This document shows, piece by piece, positions 8,800-16,556 of a stretch of 39,581 nt of DNA (positions are counted from its first letter, which is position 1; the number at the start of each line of letters is the position of its first letter). The position numbers and the translations under genes are program-made. Below the pieces are notes generated by a model that saw only the letters and a list, made by a program, of their open reading frames with translations, was not told the DNA's origin and searched no databases. The DNA comes from Negativicutes bacterium (GTDB taxonomy: Bacteria > Bacillota_C > Negativicutes > Acidaminococcales > Acidaminococcaceae), in the NCBI GenBank assembly GCA_009930275.1, contig RZYP01000011.1, positions 1 to 39,581 on the forward strand, in the 5' to 3' direction.

Positions 8800-9971
8800 T
8801 TTGTCTCCTCCCCGTGTCGCGTGTGAATAAACTGTTTATTTACCCCTTTTGTCCGGAACAGGTTAATGATTGTAAGCAAGAACAATACAGGCAACTTCCG
8901 TAGGGCCTTTTTAAAAGAGGCGTCATATAGTTTATCCGGCATTGCCAGGCTAAGGGCACACAGCAATATAAACAACGCCACCCACCATTTCAGCGATAGG
9001 GTCCAGTCGAAAATGAGCCATGCAACACCAGCCAGAAAGGCAAAGCCTGCAAGTACAATCCTTGGTGGCAGCAGCCACTGGTAAATTTTATCGCAATAAT
9101 CCAGGTTCCCCGATAATAGAGCTTGGGGTAAATATCGAATTCCTTTTCCTAACAAATCAAACTGGGCAGCTATCCAACGGCGGCGTTGATGGTAATAGGC
9201 CGTGATGCCCGATATTTTCTCGTCGTACACATACACGTCCGATAGATATTCAACGTACACGTTATCTTTCAATAATAACAATTCGAGTTCTTTATCTTCC
9301 CCGGCAGAAGTCACCCCGTGTATATGACGGGCAAACCAGTCGTAATCGAACGCCATACCAGAACCTATCAGGGCAGAAGACAAGCCGGCACGCACATGTC
9401 CTTCACGGAAGATGGAATTATTAATTTCCTCGCTTACCCTGTCCAACACGGAAACATCCGTTGTCACCCCTTTGGATGTTCTGTGTACTTGGATGGCTTG
9501 AATTCCAAAATCAAACGCGTCGTTAATCTTCTGAAGAAAATCGGGAGCCGCGATATTGTCAGCATCGAGAATAGCGACAATATCGTACGCCTGGCCTTCA
9601 TGCGCATCCATTGCCAGGTTGAGCGCTGCAGCCTTGGAACTCTTCTCGAACCGGGCGTTCAGCACGGTCACGGGAAGTGCCCTCAACCAGTTATTGGTCT
9701 CTTCCTTCATCCCATCAGAAATAACCGTGACTTGGTACAAGGAGGCAGGATAATCCTGTTGAAGGAAAGAACGCACGCTCTCCACGATTACCTTATCTTC
9801 TTTGTAGGCCGGGAAAAGTACCAGTATAGGATGCTGTTTCCGGGCTTGCGGGTAAGGCTTGGGTTTCCTTTTCTGTGCATACATGGCAAAAATTAAAAGA
9901 TAAACCACCCCGAAGAACATCCACAGAAAAAAAACGAAATCGAGTATATATACAATCCCTCCCGTCATCAT
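8796..9971 (-). CDS. Membrane GT2 glycosyltransferase with cellulose-synthase-like motifs
   Basis: A 391-residue protein with an N-terminal membrane segment (about residues 5-28), a GT-A domain and C-terminal membrane segments (about 300-375). The catalytic domain shows LVLFPAYKEDKVIVESV near 50, AILDADN near 133, an AGEDKELELLL acidic motif, and HQRRRWIAAQ, which matches the QxxRW motif of processive GT2 enzymes. This set is like that of hyaluronan, cellulose and PgaC-type synthases, although many single-addition enzymes share it. An MM start occurs, and the second ATG (9968) would also fit. It overlaps neighbours on both sides by 4 nt. It probably elongates or adds the glycan at the inner membrane. 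Confidence 0.85.
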   Translation of the reverse strand: MMTGGIVYILDFVFFLWMFFGVVYLLIFAMYAQKRKPKPYPQARKQHPILVLFPAYKEDKVIVESVRSFLQQDYPASLYQVTVISDGMKEETNNWLRALPVTVLNARFEKSSKAAALNLAMDAHEGQAYDIVAILDADNIAAPDFLQKINDAFDFGIQAIQVHRTSKGVTTDVSVLDRVSEEINNSIFREGHVRAGLSSALIGSGMAFDYDWFARHIHGVTSAGEDKELELLLLKDNVYVEYLSDVYVYDEKISGITAYYHQRRRWIAAQFDLLGKGIRYLPQALLSGNLDYCDKIYQWLLPPRIVLAGFAFLAGVAWLIFDWTLSLKWWVALFILLCALSLAMPDKLYDASFKKALRKLPVLFLLTIINLFRTKGVNKQFIHTRHGEETK

Positions 9972-10864
9972 TTATCCATTGAACGCATCCTAAAAAAATC
10001 GCTGCCACCTCGTACAATAGCCCTTGCTAATGCAGGCCGTCCTCTGAAAAGGGCCTGTATCCAACCTTTGGGAATGGCTATCGCAAGCTGGTAACCAATG
10101 GATAAAAAACGACCCAATCCGCTTAGATTCCTACGCGCGAACAACAACCGGTTGCGTGTCAAATAGTACGCTTTTAAGGGACTATTTTGGCCGGTGCTGC
10201 TGCTTTCACTATGGTAGATGGTTGCCGAAGGATGATACGCCAACTGAAAGCCTTGCCGACGAATCTGCAAACTCCAATCCAACTCCTCATAGTACAGAAA
10301 ATATATTTCTGGCATCATTCCTGCCCGTTCAATGGTTTCTCGGCGGATGAACATGGCGGCCCCGTGTAAATAGGGGGTTGGATGGAACTCGTCATACTGA
10401 CCCTCATCCGGTTCCCTGTAGCCGACAAGGCGATTGCGCAACGTTATCCTGCTCAACGGGGTGTATCCCGCGAATTGAATACCTCCTTTCGTGTCGGCAA
10501 ACAGTATCTTTGGGGAAATACCTCCCAACAAAGGATTCTGTTGCATCACCTCAATCAGACGGGAAATGGAATCATCCCGGACAAACGTGTCATTATTCAG
10601 AAAAAAAAGATAGCTTCCCGATGCCTTCCGGACACCCAAATTATTTCCTCCCGCAAAACCAAGGTTCCGTTCACTGCGGATCGTTTTGATAAAAGGATAG
10701 CTGGTTTGCAGTTCGGCAGCTTCATCTTCCACAGAACCGTTATCCACTACAATTAATTCATAAGGTATGGAGAGATGATCCCGGAGCGATTCTATCAGCT
10801 TCATCGTAGTTGCTTTCCCGTTATAATTTACCGTAATGACAGATAATTCAGGATTCTTTTCCAT
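9968..10864 (-). CDS. Family 2 glycosyltransferase, rhamnosyltransferase-like
   Basis: A GT2 enzyme of about 298 residues. Characteristic parts are LSVITVNYNGKATTMKLIESL near the N-terminus, LIVVDNGSVEDEA, NLGFAGGNNLGVRKA and YLFFLNNDTFVRDD. This group (WbbL/RfbF-like) includes rhamnosyltransferases of cell-surface glycans. The tail, from YHSESSSTGQNSPLKAYYLTRNRL onward, is typical of the same group. The ATG at 10864 is chosen over a TTG at 10882. It still overlaps the end of the polymerase gene by 17 nt. Rhamnose as the donor is a family-based guess; the fold is secure. Confidence 0.87.
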   Translation of the reverse strand: MEKNPELSVITVNYNGKATTMKLIESLRDHLSIPYELIVVDNGSVEDEAAELQTSYPFIKTIRSERNLGFAGGNNLGVRKASGSYLFFLNNDTFVRDDSISRLIEVMQQNPLLGGISPKILFADTKGGIQFAGYTPLSRITLRNRLVGYREPDEGQYDEFHPTPYLHGAAMFIRRETIERAGMMPEIYFLYYEELDWSLQIRRQGFQLAYHPSATIYHSESSSTGQNSPLKAYYLTRNRLLFARRNLSGLGRFLSIGYQLAIAIPKGWIQALFRGRPALARAIVRGGSDFFRMRSMDK

Positions 10865-12287
10865 TGCTAATTTGTTGGTCAAATCTACGACCCATAAATA
10901 TAAAAGCCATACATATATAAATGATGGGGCCGTTTGGGAATTGCAGCAATGTTTCGTTACCGTAAGAACAAGCCAACATGCCCGCCACGCTCGCCAGCAA
11001 TGCTCCTAAAAAACCCCTCAGTTGCGGATCTTGTATTTTAAACCAGACATCGTATGCGCCCCTGACAAAGGTAACTAAAAAAATAGATAAAAATAATACG
11101 AGTCCCACAACACCGGTCTCCACCCAGATGTGTACCATGGAGGTGTCGGTAGGCAATTTGTACATATAGTCCCCCGGTTCGGCTCTTTTGGCTTTTCCAA
11201 TACCAATTCCAAAAGGATGTTCCTTCATAAAGACACGCATCTCCGCCTGATTATTCTGCCGTACTTTAAAAGAAGCATCCTGTGTAACGTGGAAGGCTGA
11301 TCGCATCCTCCGGATTTCTGCATTTCCGTGTCCTATGTAAGTATATTTAAAAAACACAAAAACAAACGCGATCAACACAATTCCGGGGATTATAATTTTC
11401 CATTGTTTAGATAGCAGGGCAAAAATCGTATAACCCACAAAAGGAATTGCGATCGCTGCTCGCGTGCCGGAAATCATCATCCCATATCCGGCCAGCAAAG
11501 CAACAGCGATAAAATAGAACCGAAGTGGTTTTGAGCGAATGTAAAAAGCGACCAGGGAAAAAAAGACCATGGACATGCCCATTCCACATCCGAAACTTGC
11601 CGCATCGCTAAAAAAAGAAAAATAACGAACACCGGTATAAATAATATGCGTGCTGCTGCCACCCATCACGTATAACCAGTACTTCTCTGCTGCATCAAAT
11701 CCGATATATTTCTGCATAAAAGCTTTAAAAATGGCCAATAGGGTTAACACCGACCAAAGAATCAGAAACAGTTTCACCAGTGGATGCCTGTTTAATAAAA
11801 GAGCGGTGAGTAAAGGAAAAATAAAGAGATAAACGGCTAATCCTCGAATGCCGGCAGCCCAATTTGATGGCGTTGTTTCAGGATTAAAGAGCAAAAGAAT
11901 GCAATATATCATCCAGATGCCGCTCATGACAGTCAAAGGATTGCGTATGGCTGTCCAATCGATAGCCCCATCGCGGCTGCGAAATAGGATGATGAAGAGT
12001 GTTAACAGCAATAAACCGTCTACCACAATGCCGGCAGGGAGTGCCGGTATGTAACGGGTCAGCCCGATAATGAAATAACTGACTACGACAACATTTAAAA
12101 ATGCAAGCGATGGCCTTTCAAATAAGCGAAACATGAGATAGAGAACCAGCGGCACAACAGACAGCAGCAGTCCCTGCAATAAGCCAATTTTCAATATCAA
12201 GTACGAAAAAAGCCACAAAGAGAGAAGGATGATGAAATTGAGAAAAAACTTCCTCCAACTTAACCCTATGTCGAAACTTACTTTCAT
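10848..12287 (-). CDS. O-antigen ligase/polymerase-type membrane protein (Wzy-like)
   Basis: A 479-residue multispanning protein with around 11-12 membrane segments. The Wzy_C/O-antigen ligase signature parts are present: ISGTRAAIAIPFVGYTIF near residue 270, then a large periplasmic loop (about 315-385) with FMKEHPFGIGIGKAKRAEPGD, and VHIWVETGVVGLVLFLSIFLV near 385. It would polymerise flipped repeat units in the periplasm, working with the co-polymerase encoded just upstream (4-nt overlap). Ligase and polymerase roles cannot be told apart by sequence. The nearby Wzx and Wzc-like proteins favour polymerase. Confidence 0.84.
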   Translation of the reverse strand: MKVSFDIGLSWRKFFLNFIILLSLWLFSYLILKIGLLQGLLLSVVPLVLYLMFRLFERPSLAFLNVVVVSYFIIGLTRYIPALPAGIVVDGLLLLTLFIILFRSRDGAIDWTAIRNPLTVMSGIWMIYCILLLFNPETTPSNWAAGIRGLAVYLFIFPLLTALLLNRHPLVKLFLILWSVLTLLAIFKAFMQKYIGFDAAEKYWLYVMGGSSTHIIYTGVRYFSFFSDAASFGCGMGMSMVFFSLVAFYIRSKPLRFYFIAVALLAGYGMMISGTRAAIAIPFVGYTIFALLSKQWKIIIPGIVLIAFVFVFFKYTYIGHGNAEIRRMRSAFHVTQDASFKVRQNNQAEMRVFMKEHPFGIGIGKAKRAEPGDYMYKLPTDTSMVHIWVETGVVGLVLFLSIFLVTFVRGAYDVWFKIQDPQLRGFLGALLASVAGMLACSYGNETLLQFPNGPIIYICMAFIFMGRRFDQQISNGKES

Positions 12288-14464
12288 ACATTGGATTTGC
12301 AGGATGCTGTAAGACCAAATTGCGTGTAACGATAAAATAGGCGTTTTCTGTAAGAATAAGGAGGCAACATGCCGGTAAAACTTTCTACGACTTCTTTTTC
12401 GGCATTGTTGAGACAGACAAAAACAGGCGTTGTTGCTGATTTTGCTTTAAACCGGTCAAAAAGTTGTTTGTTTTTTTCACTCCATGCCCGGTCGGCTCTC
12501 AGGATTGCAAGGTTCACGGATGCCTCAGTCAGAAGAGATGCCGGAATGGATACCACTTCCATGGGTGCATGTTCAACCAGAATAATTTTCTGTCCTTCTG
12601 CCAGTTTATCGCCTGCCAGGCTTCTGATGCTTCCTGCGAAGAGATAACCGGGCGAGGCAGGATCAAAATCCTCACCATAACGAATAACCTGTACCGGAAC
12701 CCCCTGTTTTGTCCAATAATCGTTCAGCATCTCAACCAACAAGCTTTTACCCATGGCTGCTTTTGTGCTAACAATATTCACGATGGGTGATAAATCTCCG
12801 GTATGGAAATAATCCTGCAAAGCATTGGCTATGTATTGCACTGCTTTCTCTTTGTATAATTTGGTATATTTGCGTTGCCGTAGTTTTCCTTTCCCCGGGA
12901 TTGCACCCAGCATTTTGGCTCCAGTAATGCGTTCTGTTCGAATCCTGTCCCTGAGCGTACGGTCGAGAAGGTCAACCAATAAAAAAAATCCGATCAAGAA
13001 GAACAAACTTCCTATGTAGGCAGCCATCACCAATTGTCTCCGTTTGGAGGGTTCCGCGTTCAAGGGAAAAACGGGCTGGTTAATCAATTTCAGGGAAGCA
13101 GAGTTCATCTCGAGACTTTTAAGACGGAGTCTGGCAGCATTTAAACTAGTTAGAATGGATAAATAATTGCGCTCGGTAAAATTGATGCTCCTCTCCTGCC
13201 GCTTGATCGTGGAGCCAATGGGTGAAAAATGGGAATACTGCTGATCCAATCCCGCCATATCATTTTCCATCACCTCAATTTCGGCCTTGGCTTTTTCCAG
13301 TTTCAGCAATTCATCCAACCATTGCGTGACAAAGTTGGCGGTAGGATAGCCATCACGGGTATATTTCCGGTTGCTGTAACTTTCGGTAAAATTGACCAGA
13401 TCATTTTTAACTTTTTCGGACTGTTGCTTCAGCGATTTTAAATCTTGTCCCCCTTGAACCGAGTAGGCAGAATCCTGATAAAATGTCTCAATTTCCGCGA
13501 TCTTGGCGTTCAGGAAGGACATTTGACTCAACCTGGCCAAGAAATCGGCATTGTCTTTCAGGCGCAGCATATTCTCCTCCATATTTGTCTCCAGAAAACG
13601 AACAGAAGCAGCCGCACTGTTGTAATTGAGGAGCAAATCCTGAAATCGCAAATCATAGTCTTTATCCAGGGCAGCCACCTGTTTGGTCTGTTCGTCATAA
13701 TTGATAATCCGGTTCTCAATATTATAAAGCGTCAGCGAGTCCTCACCCTCTTTTAATTCTCTGCCTACCCGTGCCAACTCCTCTTCAAAATAACGGATGG
13801 CCGTGTTGGTTGATCCGAATTGCAAGGTTTTGTATTCTTTGGTATAATATCTGTTCAGCAAAAGCAAGGTTTGATAAGCAGCACCGGGATCATTGGCCGC
13901 ATAAAAAATTTTGAGCATGTCGCTGTTACCCAATCGAACCACTTTAATCCTACTTAACGCGCCATAAGAATAATGCGGGTGATTCCAATGAAATAGGCCG
14001 TACACAAAGTTTTGTGGAGAAGCCTTTTCATATTTCTTTAAATTGTCCACGGTCTTCACTTCCGATGTTGTATCAATCAGCGCTTTAACTCCGGGCGGTG
14101 TGATGCGTTGCAAATTCCGAAAATTGACAGCCTGAATATATTCGTTGTCTTCATCCGGATTCCCGTTTATCATATGGCGGGCATAGAGATGCAGAGACAC
14201 TTCGTGCAATGTTTCCTTCGATAAAATGATATTGATGATATTATCGATCGTGTTGTTGACCACTGTAGAAGTCTGCACGCTGGGTTCCCCTGTTTCCATG
14301 GCATAACCGGATACGATACCGGTATAAATGGTCATATCCACCGGATAGGAGCGTTCCAGGTTGCGTGTCGCGAGAAAAACCACAACCGCAATGGCCAAAG
14401 GCGCAATTACCACCCACCACCGTATCCGGTGCAGAAAACGAAAAAAATATTGCAAGAAATCCAT
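12284..14464 (-). CDS. Wzc/Wzz-like polysaccharide co-polymerase with degenerate kinase domain
   Basis: A 726-residue inner-membrane protein. A first membrane helix lies near residues 15-31, followed by a long periplasmic Wzz-type domain with coiled-coil stretches (about 230-470). A second helix (AAYIGSLFFLIGFFLLVDLLD) lies near 490, and a cytoplasmic C-terminal domain runs from about 545 to 726. The P-loop reads VSTKAAMGKSLL. The expected Walker A' DxD-type segment is replaced by QVIRYGEDFDP, and Walker B by ILVEHAPME, so tyrosine kinase activity is doubtful. Tyrosines cluster weakly near the C-terminus (PPYSYRKRLFYRY). It would control chain length and couple polymerisation to export. It overlaps the polymerase gene by 4 nt. 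Confidence 0.86.
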   Translation of the reverse strand: MDFLQYFFRFLHRIRWWVVIAPLAIAVVVFLATRNLERSYPVDMTIYTGIVSGYAMETGEPSVQTSTVVNNTIDNIINIILSKETLHEVSLHLYARHMINGNPDEDNEYIQAVNFRNLQRITPPGVKALIDTTSEVKTVDNLKKYEKASPQNFVYGLFHWNHPHYSYGALSRIKVVRLGNSDMLKIFYAANDPGAAYQTLLLLNRYYTKEYKTLQFGSTNTAIRYFEEELARVGRELKEGEDSLTLYNIENRIINYDEQTKQVAALDKDYDLRFQDLLLNYNSAAASVRFLETNMEENMLRLKDNADFLARLSQMSFLNAKIAEIETFYQDSAYSVQGGQDLKSLKQQSEKVKNDLVNFTESYSNRKYTRDGYPTANFVTQWLDELLKLEKAKAEIEVMENDMAGLDQQYSHFSPIGSTIKRQERSINFTERNYLSILTSLNAARLRLKSLEMNSASLKLINQPVFPLNAEPSKRRQLVMAAYIGSLFFLIGFFLLVDLLDRTLRDRIRTERITGAKMLGAIPGKGKLRQRKYTKLYKEKAVQYIANALQDYFHTGDLSPIVNIVSTKAAMGKSLLVEMLNDYWTKQGVPVQVIRYGEDFDPASPGYLFAGSIRSLAGDKLAEGQKIILVEHAPMEVVSIPASLLTEASVNLAILRADRAWSEKNKQLFDRFKAKSATTPVFVCLNNAEKEVVESFTGMLPPYSYRKRLFYRYTQFGLTASCKSNV

Positions 14465-14467
14465 CGT

Positions 14468-15220
14468 CTATCGGTTGATAATTTTTGTTTTAGCCAACAC
14501 CTCCAACTGTAATAGGGCACGGTTTAACTCAGCCCGGGTTTGCTCGTAAGTTTCAAGTGCATCCATTTGTATTGTTTTCACCTGACTCAGTTCTCCCGCC
14601 TGAATATTACCATTGAGGAAATCGTGCTGAGCCAGTTCAAACTGTGCATTGGCAAAAGAGAGCGCTTCTACTTTCAATTTTAACACCGACAACTCTTTCA
14701 TCGCCTTGGCGTACATCTCAATAATCCTAAGTTTCTGTTCCTCGTGCCATTTTTCCATTTCGACCTTCGTAGCCTTGGTTCTCAGTTTCTGACGTTCAAT
14801 TCTGTTACCACGGTCAAAAAAGTCATCGAATGGAATGGTGATACTCGCTCCAATATTGTACCAGTTTTGCCTGGCACCTGAGTACTGATAAAACAGGGGG
14901 GTGTCAATATCTGAAAAAGAGGAATTGATCCCCATCAATCCCCACTGATAAGTCGTACTGAATCTGAAATATTTTAACCAGCTCCTTTTCTCGGTTTTCA
15001 ATGCGCTGGCTTCTTCTTCCATTTTCACGTTATAAAAATCCACCGCCGCACTGTTTTTGGCATTTTCAAACAAAACATCAAGAGAAGGTAATTTCAGGTT
15101 AAGATAGTCATCGGGCTTATACGACTCGATACCCTCCTGGCCCATGACAGGGAAATGAGAAAACAAAAGGGATATTATCATAGTGAATGCAAAGGCCCTG
15201 TTCATCTTGTTCTTATGCAT
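14468..15220 (-). CDS. Half-length TolC-family outer membrane protein
   Basis: A 250-residue secreted protein with an N-terminal signal peptide (MNRAFAF core, cleavage likely after VMGQ near residue 28). The body has long amphipathic helices rich in Glu, Lys and Leu (about 140-250) and a central beta-like part (FRFSTTYQWGLMGINSS, ASITIPFDDFFDRGNRIERQKLR) that resembles one TolC repeat. Usual TolC proteins are 420-480 residues with two such repeats, so this has one. It stands 3 nt before the co-polymerase gene and 6 nt after the sugar transferase. No Wza-like export protein is visible in the window, so it may be the outer-membrane conduit or a scaffold. Confidence 0.7.
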   Translation of the reverse strand: MHKNKMNRAFAFTMIISLLFSHFPVMGQEGIESYKPDDYLNLKLPSLDVLFENAKNSAAVDFYNVKMEEEASALKTEKRSWLKYFRFSTTYQWGLMGINSSFSDIDTPLFYQYSGARQNWYNIGASITIPFDDFFDRGNRIERQKLRTKATKVEMEKWHEEQKLRIIEMYAKAMKELSVLKLKVEALSFANAQFELAQHDFLNGNIQAGELSQVKTIQMDALETYEQTRAELNRALLQLEVLAKTKIINR

Positions 15221-15226
15221 GTTACA

Positions 15227-16069
15227 TTATACATCTTCTCTCTGAATAAATGCGGTAAATGTACGGAATAATATCTTCAAATCCAACCAAAAAGAATTGT
15301 TTTGGGCGTAGTAGACATCCAGCTGTTTTCGTTCGTTGGCGGATAGTTTTCCTCTGGCACCTCGCTTTTCCACCTGCCAAAGTCCGGTTAATCCGGCCGG
15401 AGCAATGAAACGCTCAACACCCACATCATTCGTCAACAATTCTGCTTCATATAGCGGCAGCGGACGATTGCCCACAATGGACATGTCCCCTTTCAACACG
15501 TTAAATAGTTGTGGTAGTTCATCTAAACTGTATTTACGAATTAAACGGCCCACCTTGGTAATTCTCGGATCCTTTTCTATTTTGACAAATGAATTTCCTT
15601 TTTCCTTTCTATTCTTTACAATGAATTCTTTTTCGGAGACAATACAGTCATCGCCTATCAAAAAAGATTCGTCATTTATTTCCGGAACATCACTTCCTTT
15701 TTTGTCGTGATCATAGCTGTAAAGTCCTGGTTCGGGATAATCCACGGTATATTGATTATGGCTCTTTACCTCTTTCAACTTTTGATCAGCATGGGTATAC
15801 ATGGATCTGAACTTCCAGAAATCAAAAATATGGTAATTGCTGCCGGCCCTTTTCGATTTATAAAGAACCGGTCCTTTGCTTTCAATGCGAATGGCCAAAG
15901 CTATGATGCTCATGAGTGGCATGAGCAGGATTAATGCAACTAATGAAAGAAAAATGTCAAAACATCTTTTCAGGAACGGCAACTTATAGGAATTGAGTGA
16001 AGAGGTTTTCACTTCTCTCCTGCTTTTCAATTTCGGTTGAATTCTTTTTATACACTCCAAAATCCGCAT
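15227..16069 (-). CDS. Initiating undecaprenyl-phosphate sugar phosphotransferase
   Basis: A 280-residue bacterial sugar transferase (PF02397 type). A single membrane helix near residues 37-57 is followed by SKGPVLYKSKRAG, then FDFWKFRSM near 83-91. The catalytic core IEKDPRITKVGRLIRKYSLDELPQLFNVLKGDMSIVGNRPLP lies near 163-204, and a TGLWQVEKRGARG part follows. An insert of about 70 residues rich in acidic and polar residues separates FRSM from the core. The enzyme would start the repeat unit by moving a sugar phosphate to undecaprenyl phosphate at the inner membrane. It is the first biosynthetic gene of the operon, 55 nt after the response regulator. Confidence 0.9.
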   Translation of the reverse strand: MRILECIKRIQPKLKSRREVKTSSLNSYKLPFLKRCFDIFLSLVALILLMPLMSIIALAIRIESKGPVLYKSKRAGSNYHIFDFWKFRSMYTHADQKLKEVKSHNQYTVDYPEPGLYSYDHDKKGSDVPEINDESFLIGDDCIVSEKEFIVKNRKEKGNSFVKIEKDPRITKVGRLIRKYSLDELPQLFNVLKGDMSIVGNRPLPLYEAELLTNDVGVERFIAPAGLTGLWQVEKRGARGKLSANERKQLDVYYAQNNSFWLDLKILFRTFTAFIQREDV

Positions 16070-16124
16070 GAAGTAACCTTGTTAATTGCTCATCTCTTCT
16101 TTCCTATATAGCTAACTGGAGGCT

Positions 16125-16556
16125 TCACTTAAGCACTTTTCTGATCCTAATCTTGAGTTCCATTGGATTAAACGGTTTCACAATGTAGTCATCAGCCCCT
16201 TCTTCCAGCATCTTAATTCGTATGGCACTACTCTCTTCTCCCGAAAGTACAATAATCGGTATATCTTTATATAAACCGTTGCTTTTAATATAAGAAAGAA
16301 ACTCATCGCCATTCATTTCCGGCATACGAATATCCAAAATAATCAGATCGGGCCTATAACCTTCATGTAACCATTCAATCCCTTTAACGGGCGTATTAAA
16401 ATAATTGATTTCATACTCGTTTGACAAATAAACTGAAATAATCTTGGCGATGGCGATTTTATCGTCAAGGATCAGGATTTTCTTTTTCACTCCTTGTTCC
16501 ATTAAAAAAGTGGCCCTGCGCCGACTTGTTACAATATTTTCCGTAAATACATTCAT
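16125..16556 (-). CDS. Single-domain response regulator (CheY-like receiver)
   Basis: A 143-residue protein with one receiver domain and no output domain. Key positions are the acidic pair DD at 31-32, phospho-acceptor D75 in LIILDIRMPEMNG, S105 in IIVLSGEES and K127 in YIVKPFNPMELK. About 24 residues precede the domain. The ATG at 16556 is chosen because it overlaps the TGA of the LruC lipoprotein gene (ATGA), which implies coupled translation. A longer frame would begin with TTG at 16595, and a later ATG at 16502 is possible. No histidine kinase is in the window. It may relay a signal to exopolysaccharide synthesis through protein contact. Confidence 0.85.
   Translation of the reverse strand: MNVFTENIVTSRRRATFLMEQGVKKKILILDDKIAIAKIISVYLSNEYEINYFNTPVKGIEWLHEGYRPDLIILDIRMPEMNGDEFLSYIKSNGLYKDIPIIVLSGEESSAIRIKMLEEGADDYIVKPFNPMELKIRIRKVLK

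Noticed and set aside
9318..9896. 192-codon plus-strand frame
   Set aside because: Antisense shadow of a glycosyltransferase gene with no recognisable domain.
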